64,000 nt of DNA from Malaya genurostris (GCF_030247185.1 NC_080572.1:185904866-185968865); one strand, 5' to 3'. Positions 10,480 through 25,450 are shown, counted from the first letter of the stretch. The notes: generated by a model not told the origin, from the letters alone. Program-made: numbers and translations.

Positions 10480-11554
10480 AAAGACTGTCCCAGAAAGTAT
10501 GGACGCACTTTTAAATCGCTGTAAATAATTCACAAGTGTTAGATATTCAAATTTTATTCGATATACTGATAATATTAGACTACAACAACAGAATATTATT
10601 CTCAACATTTGCTACTCAGCCATTGTAGACTAGCTGGCGCACATTCTTGGGAACGTTCGTCATTATATTCCGTACAGACTTCTTGGCGACAAGTTTTGAC
10701 ACTTTTTTCCAATCTTTTTTGAACTGTTGAATGGTTTCGGCTGCCGAGACATATTTCCAAAGATGTGCTTTCGTTAATGCCCACAATTTTCTCAATTGGT
10801 CGAAGTTGTGGGCAATTTGGTGGATTCATGTTTTTTGGGACGAAAGTGACATTTTTGGTAGTATACCATCCTACCGTTGATTTCGAGTAGTGGCAATAAG
10901 CAAGATCTGGCCAGAGGACAACAGGATCCTTGTGGTTTTGAATCATGGGTAGAAGTCGTTTTTGTAAACATTCCTTGATGTATATTTCGCTGTTCATTGA
11001 AGCAGTGATGATGAAGGGTTTCAAAATCTTACCGCAGCTACAAAGTGCTTGCCAGACCATAGCTTTCTTACCAAATTTTTCGACTTCAATCGATGTCTCG
11101 GACTGATTTAACACTTGCCCTTCTCGCACCGTATAATATCGTGGTCCCGGCAAGGATTTGTAATCGAGTTTCACGTAGGTTGCTCGAACGCCTTCAGTAT
11201 ACGTTTATTCAACTGAATGTTAGTAGGACCTTTTCTTCGACCCGTTTTCGGGTTATTCTCACCGAACTTCCTGATTGCATTTCGCATGGCTTTTTTCACT
11301 TACTCCTTCCATTTTTGCTATCTTTCTCAGTGACAGTCCGCGCTCTGTGCACCATTTGTAAACAATTTTTCGACGTTATTCTGCTGAAAGTCCACGCACT
11401 TCGAAACAAACTAATGAAAACGAATGAACAACTGCAACAAGTGGTTAGAGAAAAGTGTAAACAACAGAACGCAGCCATAAAAAATGACAGATTCTGAACC
11501 ATTGCGAAATGGCAGCGGTTTTTGGTTGCGTCCATACTTTCTGGGACAGTCTTT
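10480..11554 (-). mobile_element. Tc1-like DNA transposon, full length but dead
   Basis: Perfect 28-bp terminal inverted repeats, beginning AAAGACTGTCCCAGAAAGTA, bound a 1,075-bp unit, the usual size of a Tc1 element. A TA precedes the left end, but the right flank does not give a clean TA match, so the exact boundary is a base or two uncertain. The element abuts the downstream end of the Penelope-like fossil, which appears to have been its target or already truncated there. The transposase inside is broken (see the pseudogene entry). Confidence 0.85.
10602..11500 (-). pseudogene. Tc1-family transposase pseudogene
   Basis: A DDE transposase that would cut and paste its element at TA sites. 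The open 190-codon stretch shows the family core: LDYKSLPGPRYYTVREG, VWQALCSCGK, WPDLAYCHYS (second catalytic Asp) and NCPQLRPIEK (third acidic residue, E). A frameshift just after this Glu scrambles the C-terminus (the expected tryptophan-rich follow-on is lost). Upstream, the N-terminal DNA-binding part is cut by stops and frameshifts, and the segment that should hold the first catalytic Asp (DDETY-type motif) is missing; the frame passes directly from ERA to TYVKLDY. It cannot make active enzyme. Confidence 0.85.
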
Positions 11555-12339
11555 GGGTAATAATCCCCGTTTATTTAAAAGTGCTTCAAGGTTGGCCAGA
11601 AATAATTCGCATAAAAACGGGGAGAGCGGATTACCCATTGGGGCCCCTTGTTATTGTTTATAAAATTCATCTCTTAATTTGAAATAATTTACATCCAAGC
11701 AAAGTCGAGTTAGGTTAAGATAAGATCTTACTTTTCATTTCCATAAACTACTACTCCTTTGTTGAAGTAACCAATCTTCCAACGGATTGATTGAATCCTT
11801 CACCGGGACACTTGGGAATAAGGCGGTTACATCGAAAGATACCATTATTTCGTCATTTTCAATTTCACCTGAGTTCAGAAGTTGAGTAGCGAACTCTTGC
11901 GTATTGGGAATAGATCTACTAAAAAACTTTTTCGGCATATTTTTGAATTCTTCCACTAGCCATTTGAAGTTTTTTTGGAGAAGGGCTCCTACTGAAGAAA
12001 TAATTTCCCTTATTTCATTCCCAGGTTTATGGACTTTAGATAATCCTTTGATTCTGGTAATGAAGAGTTAGGTACTTTAGGGCTAGGCGACTGAGGTTGA
12101 TATCGAAGTTAGGATTACATTCAAGGATAATTTTGATAATTTCTGGAAGGGGATCGGATCGCTGTTTCCTATAAGACCCGTCATTATTTTTTTGGCTATT
12201 ATATTATCATAATCATCTTTTTCTATAATAACGACTTTGTTTCCCCTGTCAGCCTTCACATAAAAAAACAAGGCGCAATTGTTTTACTAGCTCTCTTTCA
12301 TTTTTAGTTTGTTGATATTTTGATGGAGTATTTTCAATG

Positions 12340-13885
12340 GTCGTCAAATGGTGAGATAACTAAGTCCTCACAAGTCCCTATCTCATGCCTCCCCGAGCGT
12401 CTATGATGACATTTGGTCAATAGAACGGCGTCGACTGGGTGCTATCGCCTTCTGCGTTAGTAGCAGAATGAGAGGGTGCGAAATGGCTTGTAGGTTGAAG
12501 CCCATCCTAAAGTGCAGTGTTTATCATAGTATATTACAACATATAATTGTGTTGTTTATTACATCATGTATTATTATTATTATTTTTATTAGAAGAGCGT
12601 AACTTACACAGCGATATTACCTGTTATATTGTATCATAGCATATTATTTCATATATTATCGTCTTACACTATTTTATGTTATTATATACTATGTTGTATG
12701 GTATTATACTGCATTGCATTATATCATATTATATTGTATTATATTGTATTATATTTTATTATATTATATAATATTATATTATATTGTATTCTATTGTATT
12801 GTGTTATATTGTATTGCATTATGTTGTATTATATTATATTATATTATAGGGTTTATTATTAGTAGTACTACGTACCTCTGCGCAAAATATAAATTTGTTT
12901 TCCTTATAAGTTATCATTTTTAAAGTAACTTTCAACTAAATGTCAAGGTCGTCACAAGCTGAGCTTCATGCCTACACGTGTGTCTGTGGTGACAAATGGT
13001 CGATTGAATGCGTTGAAGGCAGAATGAGAGGATGAGAAATGACATATAAATTCAAGTAATATAATATCATAGCATATCGCAACATATCATTTTATTTATT
13101 CTATTATTTATTATATAATTCATTGTACCATATTATATTGTTTTTTATTGTTATTTTCATTATTATATTTATTGTTATTATTATTAATTTGTCATCAATA
13201 ATAATAACATATATTATTTTTATAGATGTGGATATTATTATTATTATTAGAAGAGAAATATTCTACTTCCTGCAGTATTGCCAAGATAAGAGCATAACTT
13301 ACACTACATTAACTGTTATTTTATATCATTGTATTATATTATATTAAATTAAAATATATTATATTATGTTATGTTATATTATATTATTTTGTAATCTATT
13401 ATATCATTTTATGTTATATTAATTTCATTACACTATGTTTCATTGTATTTATCAATATAAAACATTTTGCACGGAGGCGTAAAGGGGAGGGAGCATCAGG
13501 GCATCGGACGAATTGATGACTGGACGAGGGATTGTGGATAGCCAGCCCAAGTCACTTGAAGGAAACTTGTTTCCTTCTGAAGGTTTGAAATGAGTCTGAC
13601 GCGCCCTTCTCAAACAAACCATCAGGCGGGTTCAAGCATGTATAGCGATATGCTTCATCCATGCACTGGATATTATGGTTGGAAGAGCATCTTTTATTCC
13701 CGCGGAATACGAGTAAGTGACTCTACTTACGTATCCGCCCAACCCTTTTTGTTCGCTTTTCGGTAACAGCTATAGTAAGAAGATGAGTGAATGAGTCATA
13801 TCGGGGCTACTGTAAGTCTACCCGCATCCACTGGCAAGTCCTTGAACTGATGGTGGCTTCACTTCACATCACATCACATCACATC
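12340..13885 (+). mobile_element. Unclassified retroposon with perfect 20-bp target duplication
   Basis: TTGATGGAGTATTTTCAATG occurs at 12320-12339 and again at 13886-13905, immediately bounding this insert; removing it makes the Penelope-like frame continuous. A long variable target duplication plus a simple 3' tail of ACATC units (about 13865-13885) indicates target-primed reverse transcription. The body has no reverse transcriptase. It holds two related blocks (AGAATGAGAGGRTGMGAAAT at about 12465 and 13021) each followed by hundreds of bases of TATTATATTGTA-like sequence, then a unique segment with GGTTGGAAGAGCATC. It is therefore non-autonomous and internally duplicated; the driver LINE is unknown. 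Confidence 0.75.
12530..13460 (+). repeat. Degenerate TATTATATTGTA low-complexity blocks
   Basis: Two blocks (about 12530-12850 and 13060-13460) of short-period ATT/TAT sequence with scattered G and C. They produce long runs of Tyr, Ile, Leu and Cys codons on the plus strand, which are not genes. They are part of the unclassified retroposon. Confidence 0.8.
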
Positions 13886-14065
13886 TTGATGGAGTATTTT
13901 CAATGACTTCAGCTACAATAGCTCTGGCGTAATTTATTTTTGGAAAAGAAAGGCTACAGTTACTTAGACCAGTTTCAACGTCTATAATAACTTGTTCGAG
14001 ATTAACTTTGGAAGAAATAGCATAATTCAGCCCCAGGTTGCGAAGATTTGTCTGTGCGTGTGTGC

Positions 14066-17000
14066 AATTTTGAGGTATTTTATACCAAGAAAGTACGTTC
14101 CAAGTTTGAAAAAAATTGCTCACGGATTTCGTTTTCAGAAAAACGCGTTTAAACTTTCTTTTCTCAAAAAGTGAGCAAAAAATTAATTTTGGTAACTTAC
14201 ACGGATTCATTGATCCCAGGTCCTACACTTACAAACTACAAGAAAATGTACAAAAGAAACGATTTTCCGAAACTGTATATCCCTTACCCTTCCTTAAAAC
14301 ACTCTTGACAGTCTTTATGGTCGCTTAGTGAAAATGGGACACTATTAGAATGCTATTTGCAAACAGGGGTTAGACCATGACAAGTTGTACTTGTTTAGCA
14401 CACAAAAATAGTTGCATGCCTACGAACTACGAGATTACTGGTTTATATAAAAAAGCGACAGTTGAAGAATTGGAATCCCAACTCGGGAGGAATGGAAATT
14501 TATTCAGTACTATGCATACATGCAAAACTCGGATGTGTATTCTAAATGTTACTATTCTGTTACGTTATTCCAGTGCAGGATCACCTGACTTTATGCGAAT
14601 AGATTGTATAAAATTGAAATATTAGAACGAGTCAACAACTATTGATTGATTTCTCCAATATTTTGCTGACGGAAAATTAATTAGTTACTCCACTCCGAAA
14701 CGCCGAAACAAAATACACAATAAAACGGTATTTAGTCAAATGCGGAACATACATTATTCATTAAATTGCTGTACAGTCGCGGCCTTTTAATTCTGTTACA
14801 TCAATCAGCGTACGATAAATATTCCATCGGGTTGATCGGCTAGTAAGTCAACTTCGGTGCCAGGCCCTAGAATTTAGCTCCAAAAACGTATTCCGTCCCT
14901 CGCGTTTTCCGGTGCCGTGTGGACTCCACAGAGAATAGCCTCCCTGTCGTGGTAAACGACTGACAAATGGATCGAAAAAAAACGGATGGGAATGATTTTT
15001 CAATTTGTCACTGTTTTTCCGCCCAGCCCTGTTCGATTCCGTCACCGTGTCACGATGGTTGTGACCACGGCTCCGGGAACCGTCGGGTATTGCATAACTA
15101 GGAAGAAGAATGTTTCTTTTTTTTTCTGTACGGGCTAGGTATACAATTCGCCATTTCACAGTTCAATTGAAATCGCATACAAATAAAATTTGTTTTCCGA
15201 ACCGTGTGTTACTGTCGATGGCCATAACGGATTTTGCGCCCCAATGCGTCCGAATAACAACATTTCACACATGAACCCCGCTTTCATTTATGCATGGCAA
15301 TGTGCGGAGAGCTAACTTTTCAATGTTCTTTTTTTTGTTTGAATAAATATTCCTTACCATTCCAGGTTCGTCCACCGACCGCGCCACGTTTACCGCAATG
15401 ATCCGACATGTTTCTATAAATAGCCATCCATTTGCGGACTGCCGAATACTGAATAGCATTTTCCCGATTCGAATCGACATCGATTGGTGGACGGTTTTTC
15501 TTTATGGAGTACGGATCGTAAGTGTCGTTAATTTTTAATGTGACAGATTTATGGCAACGCTCGGGAGCGATTTTGCATTTACGTCAAAAGATTCTCCTTG
15601 TACGAGGTGCATTCTGCTATCTTTGTATTATATTGATTCGTCGATTCTTGTCGGCGATAAAAATTTTATCCGTCTCGAGTATTAATTAAGGTGGTTTATT
15701 TGCCTTGGTGTTGACCGTCAATTTGAGTGAACAATTCAATCTCGGAAACACAAATCATTTCTACCACTTACAATTCTTCAAGATGTATGCGACCCAGCAC
15801 AAGTTACCAACATACAATGAGAAACCTGTTTTAATACACCTAGTTTTGTAATGATGTACTTCGCGTTATTTAATTTTTTTCTCGAGTAAACCAGAGGATA
15901 TTTCAATTTCATTTGATTTAAGTATAAACTTTAAGAAAATCTTACTCCGTTCATACGCAAAATTATCTAGAACTATCTTAGTATATTCAGAGACTATGGA
16001 AATCCGTATGCGATGTACCGAGATAGAAAAACTACTTGGAATATTGTCCTTACGGACTACAGAGTGCCACAGCCAGAACTACAAAAGCTAATGTCTCTTT
16101 TTTGTTTGATTTTCACTTGTCACTTGTTTGTTTTTCACTTGTCTATTTTTGAGTTTGAGCCTTGACCTAGATGAAATCATTACATAAATTTAATCGTGAC
16201 ACAAGTCGTACAATCGCTCATATATTTCAATATTTCGTACATTTCAATATTTGAGTGAAAGAAACTTTCCAAATACTGTACGGGACTCATCTCCGGCTTT
16301 CTGAAAGGCCAAATTGTGGAATTCTCTCAGATATTAAACACTGTTCGGAACCTTTTTTTTCGATCGCGATGCAGTCAAATGCTATCTTTATTTGCGCTCG
16401 TTTGGTGCGAATTTGCACAGTGAACAAAGCTACTAAAATTATTTCCGACTAGCTGACCCGTCGAACTTTGTCTCGACCAAAATAGTTTTCTTGATTCTCT
16501 GTGAACTTCTCAAACGGTCGTAAAAGCAACTTTGTTTATCTTCTCTTCTGTTGAATACGAAGCCGTTCCTAAGTTTACAGGATCTGAATAACGGTTTCTC
16601 TTATTCAAGGATGGCTTTTATCGTATCAAAGAACGCTCACCAGCAGCTCCTCACACGATTGATGAAGTGCCATCAAAGAGAGACGAATATCATTGCAACA
16701 ACAAAAACCCGGCATGGCTCATTTAAAATAGAATCGACACCAGTGCGAGAGCGAATTTCTCTCGATGACATTTCTGAGAATCAAAGGTTAGCACGCTGCT
16801 GTGGGGATCCTCTCTGAATCAACACACGGTCGCTTATTCTCGTTTTGCGATCCGATTCTATACGGGCAGTTGATAATTGCGATTGAATCATTTTACTATT
16901 GCCGCTTATTCTAACTATGTGCATATAACCTTTGTATAGGTTGTGTCTATGAAAATGTCTGTGAATGCTTCGGGTTTTGAAATATTGCAACCTAGTATGG

Positions 17001-17570
17001 GAATCATCCAGTCGAATCATCGATTCGATTTTCTACGATAATTGTCAACTTGCGATTCTCTGTGAAATACTCAGAGTATGAAGTGGAGCGAAGAAATGTA
17101 GCAAAATTCTCTCACGGTTCATGCATTGAGAGACTCGAGTTCTTGTAACATCTTCTACCGGATTGAAAATGTTGTATACAATATAGATAGCAATATAGCA
17201 GCTTCTGTCAAATTTTCGGCAATCACCAACACTGCTCTTATTCAAATTGATTTCGCAAATTTTCAATGGCCGCCCTCGTAACTGGGTCGTCATTGCATTT
17301 GCAGACGCAATAGGACTTTTCAACCCGAATGTTAAATCGTTTTAGTTCACCAGGACGAAAATTCTTTAATTACTTCTTTTGTCTCTCACCGCTAGTCTAA
17401 TACCATAACAAAGTCGTAGTGAATCGATGTCACGCAGCGTGTCAGATAAATGTTCAATTAGAAATATAGCGATAGAATGATAAATTGCTGGACGTTAAGA
17501 AATTCAAATGGCAGTGGCATTCAATATACTGTTCTTTAACTTGATAATGAACAACGAATTCATTTAAATA
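14066..17570. other. Mostly unique stretch; possible Helitron-like end near 16450
   Basis: No supportable gene in 3.5 kb. Frames such as 14848-15159 (minus) are Arg/Ser-rich and lack domains. At 16446-16480 the words CTAGCTGACCCGTCGAACTT resemble a phrase often seen at the 3' side of insect Helitron-like repeats (from memory of such repeats, not tested), but no matching TC terminus was found, so I do not call an element. Confidence 0.4.
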
Positions 17571-17576
17571 TACTCG

Positions 17577-17945
17577 CACACACAAATTTTGAATTTTACA
17601 AGTGATCTAATCCCACATATGATGTAATTCATTAGAACTTAATTTGTCAAATGACGGGAAATTCCATTTGTAATGACTTAATGCTGGATGAGTCTGAATT
17701 TTACTGGTTCCGAATGTTATTTCTATTCGGCTAGCAAGTGCAACTGCTTAAATTTATGTGTAAGAAAAGCTGATGCGCGCTTCCATGGCTCAGTCTATTA
17801 ATGGACTTACTTTGCGATCCAATGATTCTCGGATCAAGTCGCCGCTCTCACTGACAGTATTTTTCTTTTATTTCATTAAGTTTCATGTACATGTTCTTGA
17901 ACGTATATTCACGTGATATGCGACGCTCCATTTATGTACATCGAG
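17577..17945 (+). repeat. tRNA-like cassette within a MITE-related repeat, copy 1
   Basis: An A-box-like TGGCTCAGTCTATTAATGG and B-box-like CTCGGATCAAGTCG lie at tRNA spacing (17790-17840). The segment after it (TACATGTTCTTGAA, ACGACGCTCCATTTATG) matches 42040-42090 inside the TA-flanked MITE at 41715-42132. The left end CACACAAATTTTGAATTTTACA resembles that MITE's terminus (one C-A step longer), while the right terminus seems lost after about 17945. Confidence 0.5.
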
Positions 17946-17949
17946 GAGA

Positions 17950-18660
17950 AACCAGAGAATCAATGTGCAAAGAGTGCAATACTTCTGCTACAGTATAGCG
18001 AAAATAAGCAGTCAATGTACCAGTACTCGTATTATCATTTGAGCCAGTGTATTGAACAGGAACAGCAGATCTCATAAATAATGGTTTTAAGGTATCAGTA
18101 TACAGACTCGTCTCGATAGAGTCGTAGCAATAGAAAAAAAGTTTGAGTCGTAGAACGAATCTTAAGTTAAACTCAAAAACAGTTCTGACTGTCTTCTTTT
18201 GAATGTTCAATAATTGCGCTAAAAAATCCCACTTTTTTTTACACATTGTATGTGACCGTATTGACCTGGTAGCCTGTAGGTAATTTAATTTATTCAAAAG
18301 ATAAGCCCGAGTTTCTTATTGGAAAAACTAAGACAAATCCTGAAGAAGAACATATTTACTATTTACACTTTTGGTTATGAGACTCTGCATCTGCATGAGG
18401 CAAAGAAACTGAAGGCCCGCATTGATTTTAGTTTCCTCCTGATCTTCACAAACACCAAAAAATCTTATTCTATTACAGAAATCGTATTTGACAGTAGTAT
18501 CTAATTAGCACTGAGAAAACGCGCCTTAATAAATTAATTCACGTGAAAGATAAATTCTTTATTTTTACATTAAAACTTGCACAGTACAGTCCATTCGACA
18601 ATTTGTTCAACAATTTGCTGATTTGTTGACTGGTATACGATATTAGATTTTTTTCTCCTA
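17950..18660. other. No gene seen
   Basis: About 700 bases with only short chance frames on both strands (for example 17932-18297 minus) and no repeat that I could match elsewhere in the window. Confidence 0.45.
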
Positions 18661-18699
18661 CCGACAATGGTTTTAAACATTTATTTGGTTAGTATTAAG

Positions 18700-19975
<1,276 letters not shown>

Positions 19976-19979
19976 AAAT

Positions 19980-21345
19980 AAAAAAAATGTGTGTGTGTCT
20001 GTAGGTCGAGATCTCAGACAAGGCTGGGCCGATTTTGATCAAACTAGTCACAAATGAAAGGTCTTCCCGTCACCGAATGGTTTTGAGATCATTTTTATAC
20101 TTTTACATACAATTGTTTCTATGTACCAAAAAGACTGTGTACAGCATCCTATTTCATGACATTTTGCCTCGGACCGATTTTAGCACGGTTCGTTTTTGGC
20201 CAGATGATGGCAGAACGTTCGAGTTGATAGAAATTCCATAATTATATTGTTTTAAACTACTTACAGCAATAAATGCTGGAAGAATGTAACACCCATATAC
20301 CATTCGAATCAGTTCGTCGAGATCGGCAAATGCTTGTAATTTCACTCAATTTTCTCGGAGATGACTCAACCGTTTTCTACAAACTCAGTTTCATATGAAA
20401 AGTCGTATGCTCTCAAACAAGGTTCTTGAATTATGTTTGGTTTCGACCTTTGGTTCCGGAACTACAGGATGTTATGTGAAACGAAATTAAAACTGTGTAA
20501 CTCATTTTTCTCGTAGATGGCTGAACTGATTTAAGATTCAAATGAAAGCTAAAACCATCTAAGATTCATATGAAAAGTTTTGAGATCCTACAAAACATCT
20601 TGCTTTTTAGTCAGATCCAATTTCCGGTTTAGGGGATATAGGGTGATTAGTATAAAAATGCCTATTTCACAAAAATTAATCAGGTTTATCGGGTTAGCAT
20701 AAACCGGGATTTGGATAGTCGATAACCAAATAAACTTATTTCAGTTTTAGTGGTGTTCAGTTTTCAATACGGAAGGTACTCAAACGTTTGATTCGCACTA
20801 CGATTTATCAAAGATGTCTACACTGATTTTCAAACATTTTGAAATAAATGTAAACTATACAAATGCTCAGGTGAATTTATCTGACTTCGGCTACACCGAT
20901 TTTCAAATTCCGCTTCCAGTAACCAAACCAGTAAAATTCAATCCGATATAGAAGATGACAATCCCGAAAAGCTTTAAAGTTGGACTCAAAACTATTGCAA
21001 TTTATTCGTCATATGGCCATACGAATCGGTTTGGGATATGCTGGTTCCTGAATACCGGCTCTGGAAGTACCTTAAATAACCGTAAACTCTAAAGTGGAAC
21101 TTACTTCGACATATCCTGGAATGTTCAATCGATTGTCACACTTTTAGATTCAAATTCAATCCGATTTGCAGTTTCGACATTACAGAGTAATGAGTGATTA
21201 AAATCTCAAATTGCCACTTAAAACGACGGACATTAGAATAATGTCATGAAAACTGAAACACCGAAAAATATTCATGCAAAAAACACATGCGGATTGATAA
21301 AAAAAAGGTATCATCTCACTGCTAGGTGGATTAAGCACGTTTTTT
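19980..21345 (+). repeat. Long noncoding repeat R1, copy B (uninterrupted)
   Basis: This is the second R1 copy, colinear with 1-1430 plus 2772-2910 apart from small indels, for instance an added AACGACGGACATTAG near 21,220 that copy A lacks. At the TTAA where copy A has an insertion this copy is intact, so it serves as an in-window empty site. It has no convincing frame and I cannot assign a transposon class. Confidence 0.8.
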
Positions 21346-21349
21346 ACAT

Positions 21350-22745
21350 CGATACAGCTGTTAAATTTATTTTTACATGTTAGTAGATGTAATATTGTGC
21401 CATCACCGAAGAAATCAGTGCATGCTTGAGTTCACGTCAAACGTAAATTTCGTTCTTTTTTCGAGTGTGGGAAATCATTTGAAAATTCTATGCCAAATGA
21501 ACTTAAATACTCCGTAGGTTAGGTTGAACAGAATATATCAATATAGTAAAGGACAATCTTCCAAAATGATTATATGTAATGTTCTGTTTAAATTCTATGC
21601 CAAAAATATTAGCTACACACCCTAAGCCCTCTAATACCATTTAATCTTTTTCCCATGGTATACGAAAAGTCCCTTATTTGCGCGTTCCATTTCGGAATCG
21701 TCCGGACATCCGGTTTACCATGCTGGACAACTTCTGGAATGCCTATTTATTTCATCCTTCCGAAAACCCTTCGAGAGAAAAACAACGCTTTTTCATTTCG
21801 AAAACTCTGTCGTCAAAACACACTGCTCCCCATTAGCCAGCATCCGAGATAATTTCAATTCACTGATGGGACGAGGTAAAGTGCAAGCCAAATTGAATTA
21901 GTTTCCGGTGTCTTTTTTTGTGCGATGGCAAAATGTTCCTTCCCATTACCGTAAAGTTCGCCGTGTTATTTTTTCCTCATTCTACAAAAGTTACTTTCAT
22001 ACCAGCCCGCTGTTACACAAAGACTACCCCCTCCCCCCGGCCCCTCCTGATTTCCCATGTTTTGTTCATTTTACGAATGTTCTTCGCAGATGTTAGGAAC
22101 TGTAACAGGAAACATTTGTATCGGCGGCCGTCCGAAGGGTACAGAAGGAAAGAGATTGAAACAGATTCGCCACGTTATGCGTATTTTAATTGCCGAAACA
22201 ACGACACCGGAAACTTGGCGAAAAGTTTCTTTTTCTTGGGTAATGATTCTGCTGGCGGGTGTGATTCCACAATTATCTCGAAGGATGTCTTGCGAATTAT
22301 GTGTAGCCGGTTTCATGGTAGAGTGGAATGTGCAACTGAGCGTGTACAAACTGTACGGATATGGAACTACAAGAAAACTTTTGCTGATGATATCAGAACA
22401 CATAAAAGAAAACTTATTTTCGGGGGAAAATTTGACAAGTGCGGAATGGGTGCCTGTTTATATTCGTATTACATGACTATTCAATAGTTATACTATTGTA
22501 TGTTTTTTTTCAGGACTGAAGTCTATTATGTTTCAATGCATATTCAAATTATGCAAGTTCTTGTTTCGATCCCAGTTTCCACCCTACAAATTGATAGTTT
22601 GAGGCCAATTTCGAATTTATTTTCAACATAATTGAACTGAAATTCAGTTCAATAAGAACTGCTAATGCACTGATAAGCGAAATACGAAACAATTACAAAC
22701 ACTTTTCTAAACCACAAAAAAATATTTCTCATAGCTTGATGATGA
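21350..22745. other. Unique-looking stretch with overlapping chance frames
   Basis: Frames of 189 and 139 codons (21918-22487 and 22057-22476 plus) overlap each other and a 110-codon minus frame. None shows a domain, a consistent codon bias or splice-like boundaries. The DNA is less AT-rich than its surroundings, so stops are rarer by chance. I leave it unannotated as a gene. Confidence 0.45.
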
Positions 22746-22747
22746 CT

Positions 22748-22922
<175 letters not shown>

Positions 22923-23029
22923 TTTAGGTTCGTGAAAATATATTCAATCATATGTGAGCTCCATTTTATCATATTTGATCACTATTGTCGGTACTTCCGG
23001 AACCGAAAGCTGGATATCGGCATAGTGAC

Positions 23030-23980
23030 ATATCTATCGATCAGCATGGATTTATGCCAGTCAGCACGATTCTCTTAGATTTCACTTCCACTTGTTTTTC
23101 GAATTTGGAGAATAGAGTACAAATTAATACAGTATACACTGATCTGAAAGCAATTGACCACCGAATACTCTTGTGCAAGATGTTGCGGTTGGGTGCAACA
23201 CAAAAGTTTACTGACTGGATACGCTCTTACTTATATGGTAGAGTCCTGCGAATTAAGCTCGACTCTTGTGTATCATCTCCGTTCTCAAATTCATCAGGAG
23301 TTGCTCAAGGCAGTAATTGTTCGAGTACTCAGTCAGGAATATCGGATCAGAAAGAAAATAAATCTGGCTTGAACGAGCTTCAGACAACTAATGAGAAAAA
23401 TTTTATTCGTTACTAATAACTAACATATTGCTACGACACAACTAGTTTCCATGGCATGTTGTTATCGTTGCTCTTCTAGAGTTGATCGTGGCAACTTGGT
23501 TCAACTGGGTCCACTTTTGTTCTTGCTGTTCTTCAACGATGCTGTTTCGGTTCGCTCTATTGACAACTGCATCCGGCTTCAAAAACTTCTTGATACATTT
23601 GTCGCCTGGTATCGTAGAAACTGGTCGATTGTCATCATTGTCGCACGAATTAGCACAGAAAGTTCAGCGATCTACAATTGTATGACTTGACCAGAGATGC
23701 CAGGTAAAAATTTCAAAAATCTTCAGACAGGGTTGCAAAAGTCTGTATATCCGAAACAAAATCTGCAGTTCACAAGTATGTTTTGCTGGCAGCAATTTCT
23801 CTATAAAGTAAAATACGCTAAACTGACTTGGCGAGCAAAAAAAATATGTACGAAATCTGCAGATTTTCAGACAAATCTGCAGATCTGGCATCTCTGGACT
23901 TGACAAATACATATTCATTGAGACCATTTTATTGCCAGATGAATAAATTTAATAATAAATAAATAAATTAATAATATGAA
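23030..23980 (+). pseudogene. Jockey/CR1-like LINE reverse transcriptase fossil
   Basis: Plus-strand pieces in shifting frames match the RTs at 55.8-57.9 kb and 59.5-60.6 kb: DQHGFMPVST, VYTDLKAIDHRILLCKMLRL (catalytic-Asp motif A, with a deletion removing the second F-D step), WIRSYLYGRVLRIKLD, SSGVAQGSN and LGPLLFLLFFND. The YADD box is not recoverable. Sequence ends at a TAAA-rich tail (about 23935-23975), the same kind of tail as its two relatives, so it is a 5'-truncated, dead copy. A hAT MITE is inserted near its 3' end. Confidence 0.8.
23692..23896. mobile_element. hAT-type MITE with 8-bp target duplication
   Basis: A 205-bp element with ends CAGAGATGCCAG and CTGGCATCTCTG, a perfect 12-bp inverted repeat, flanked by GACTTGAC on both sides (23684-23691 and 23897-23904). 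An 8-bp duplication with CAGAG-type ends is diagnostic for the hAT superfamily. The interior repeats CTGCAGATTTtC-like words near the right end. It sits inside the LINE fossil and is therefore younger than it. Noncoding. Confidence 0.85.
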
Positions 23981-24394
23981 CTAATGTTTTTAACAATGTT
24001 CTATGGCGGTTTGAAATTTGGATAAAATGTGTCAGACTTGGATAAAATTCAGCAAATAATTTATGGGACTATCAATCCTTTATTTGGTTACAGACTATCA
24101 TGGTCTGAAAATTAGAGAAATTCACTAGCCAATATAAAGAACTAGCTTTCGAAAAAAATATTCTTGAAATTGACATTTTTACGATAAGCACTCTGCCTCC
24201 CGAACCAGAAGTTGGATCCAAATAAAAATTGGAATCTTCTTATGACATTTTAAGGCCTGTTAGTAGAATATAAAATGGTGAAATTCTATTCGGCCATCTC
24301 CGAGAAAAGTGAGTGACATTATTTGTCACACACACACATACACACAGACATTTACTCAGTTTGTAATTAAGGCTTATGACTTCAGGTAAAATTT
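23981..24394. repeat. Fragment of dispersed noncoding repeat
   Basis: Words CCCGAACCAGAAGTTGGATCC, GACATTTTAAGGCCTG and CGAGAAAAGTGAGTGACA followed by a short CA run and CAGACATTTACTCAG are shared with 19850-19990 and 63370-63480. No gene seen. (The first phrase is one base over its conserved word.). Confidence 0.5.

Positions 24395-25450
<1,056 letters not shown>

Larger units (their letters stand above)
11557..14065 (-). pseudogene. Penelope-like element reverse transcriptase (split, decayed)
   Basis: Minus-strand pieces read in family order. N-terminal: NLGLNYAISSKVNLEQVI and VIENTPS (14050-13886). Then after the insertion KADRGNKVVIIEKDDYDNII, a KVHKPGNE-like bridge, SFDVTALFPSVPV (RT catalytic Asp motif) and MGNPLSPFLCELFLANLE near 11,600. 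These motifs are typical of Penelope-like RTs rather than LINE RTs. Frameshifts and stops separate the pieces. The YxDD motif and GIY-YIG endonuclease are absent: sequence stops at the Tc1 element. A 1,546-bp insertion (12340-13885) divides the gene, and reading across its target duplication restores the frame. Confidence 0.85.

Noticed and set aside
12629..13347. Tyr/Leu/Ile/Cys-rich frames resembling membrane proteins
   Set aside because: They arise from TATTATATTGTA low-complexity DNA inside a retroposon.
14848..15159. Arg/Ser-rich minus frame of 103 codons
   Set aside because: Composition is irregular, no family likeness, and several other frames overlap the region.
21908..22487. Host gene with 139- and 189-codon overlapping frames
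   Set aside because: Three frames are open at once including one on the minus strand, without any recognisable domain or splice evidence.
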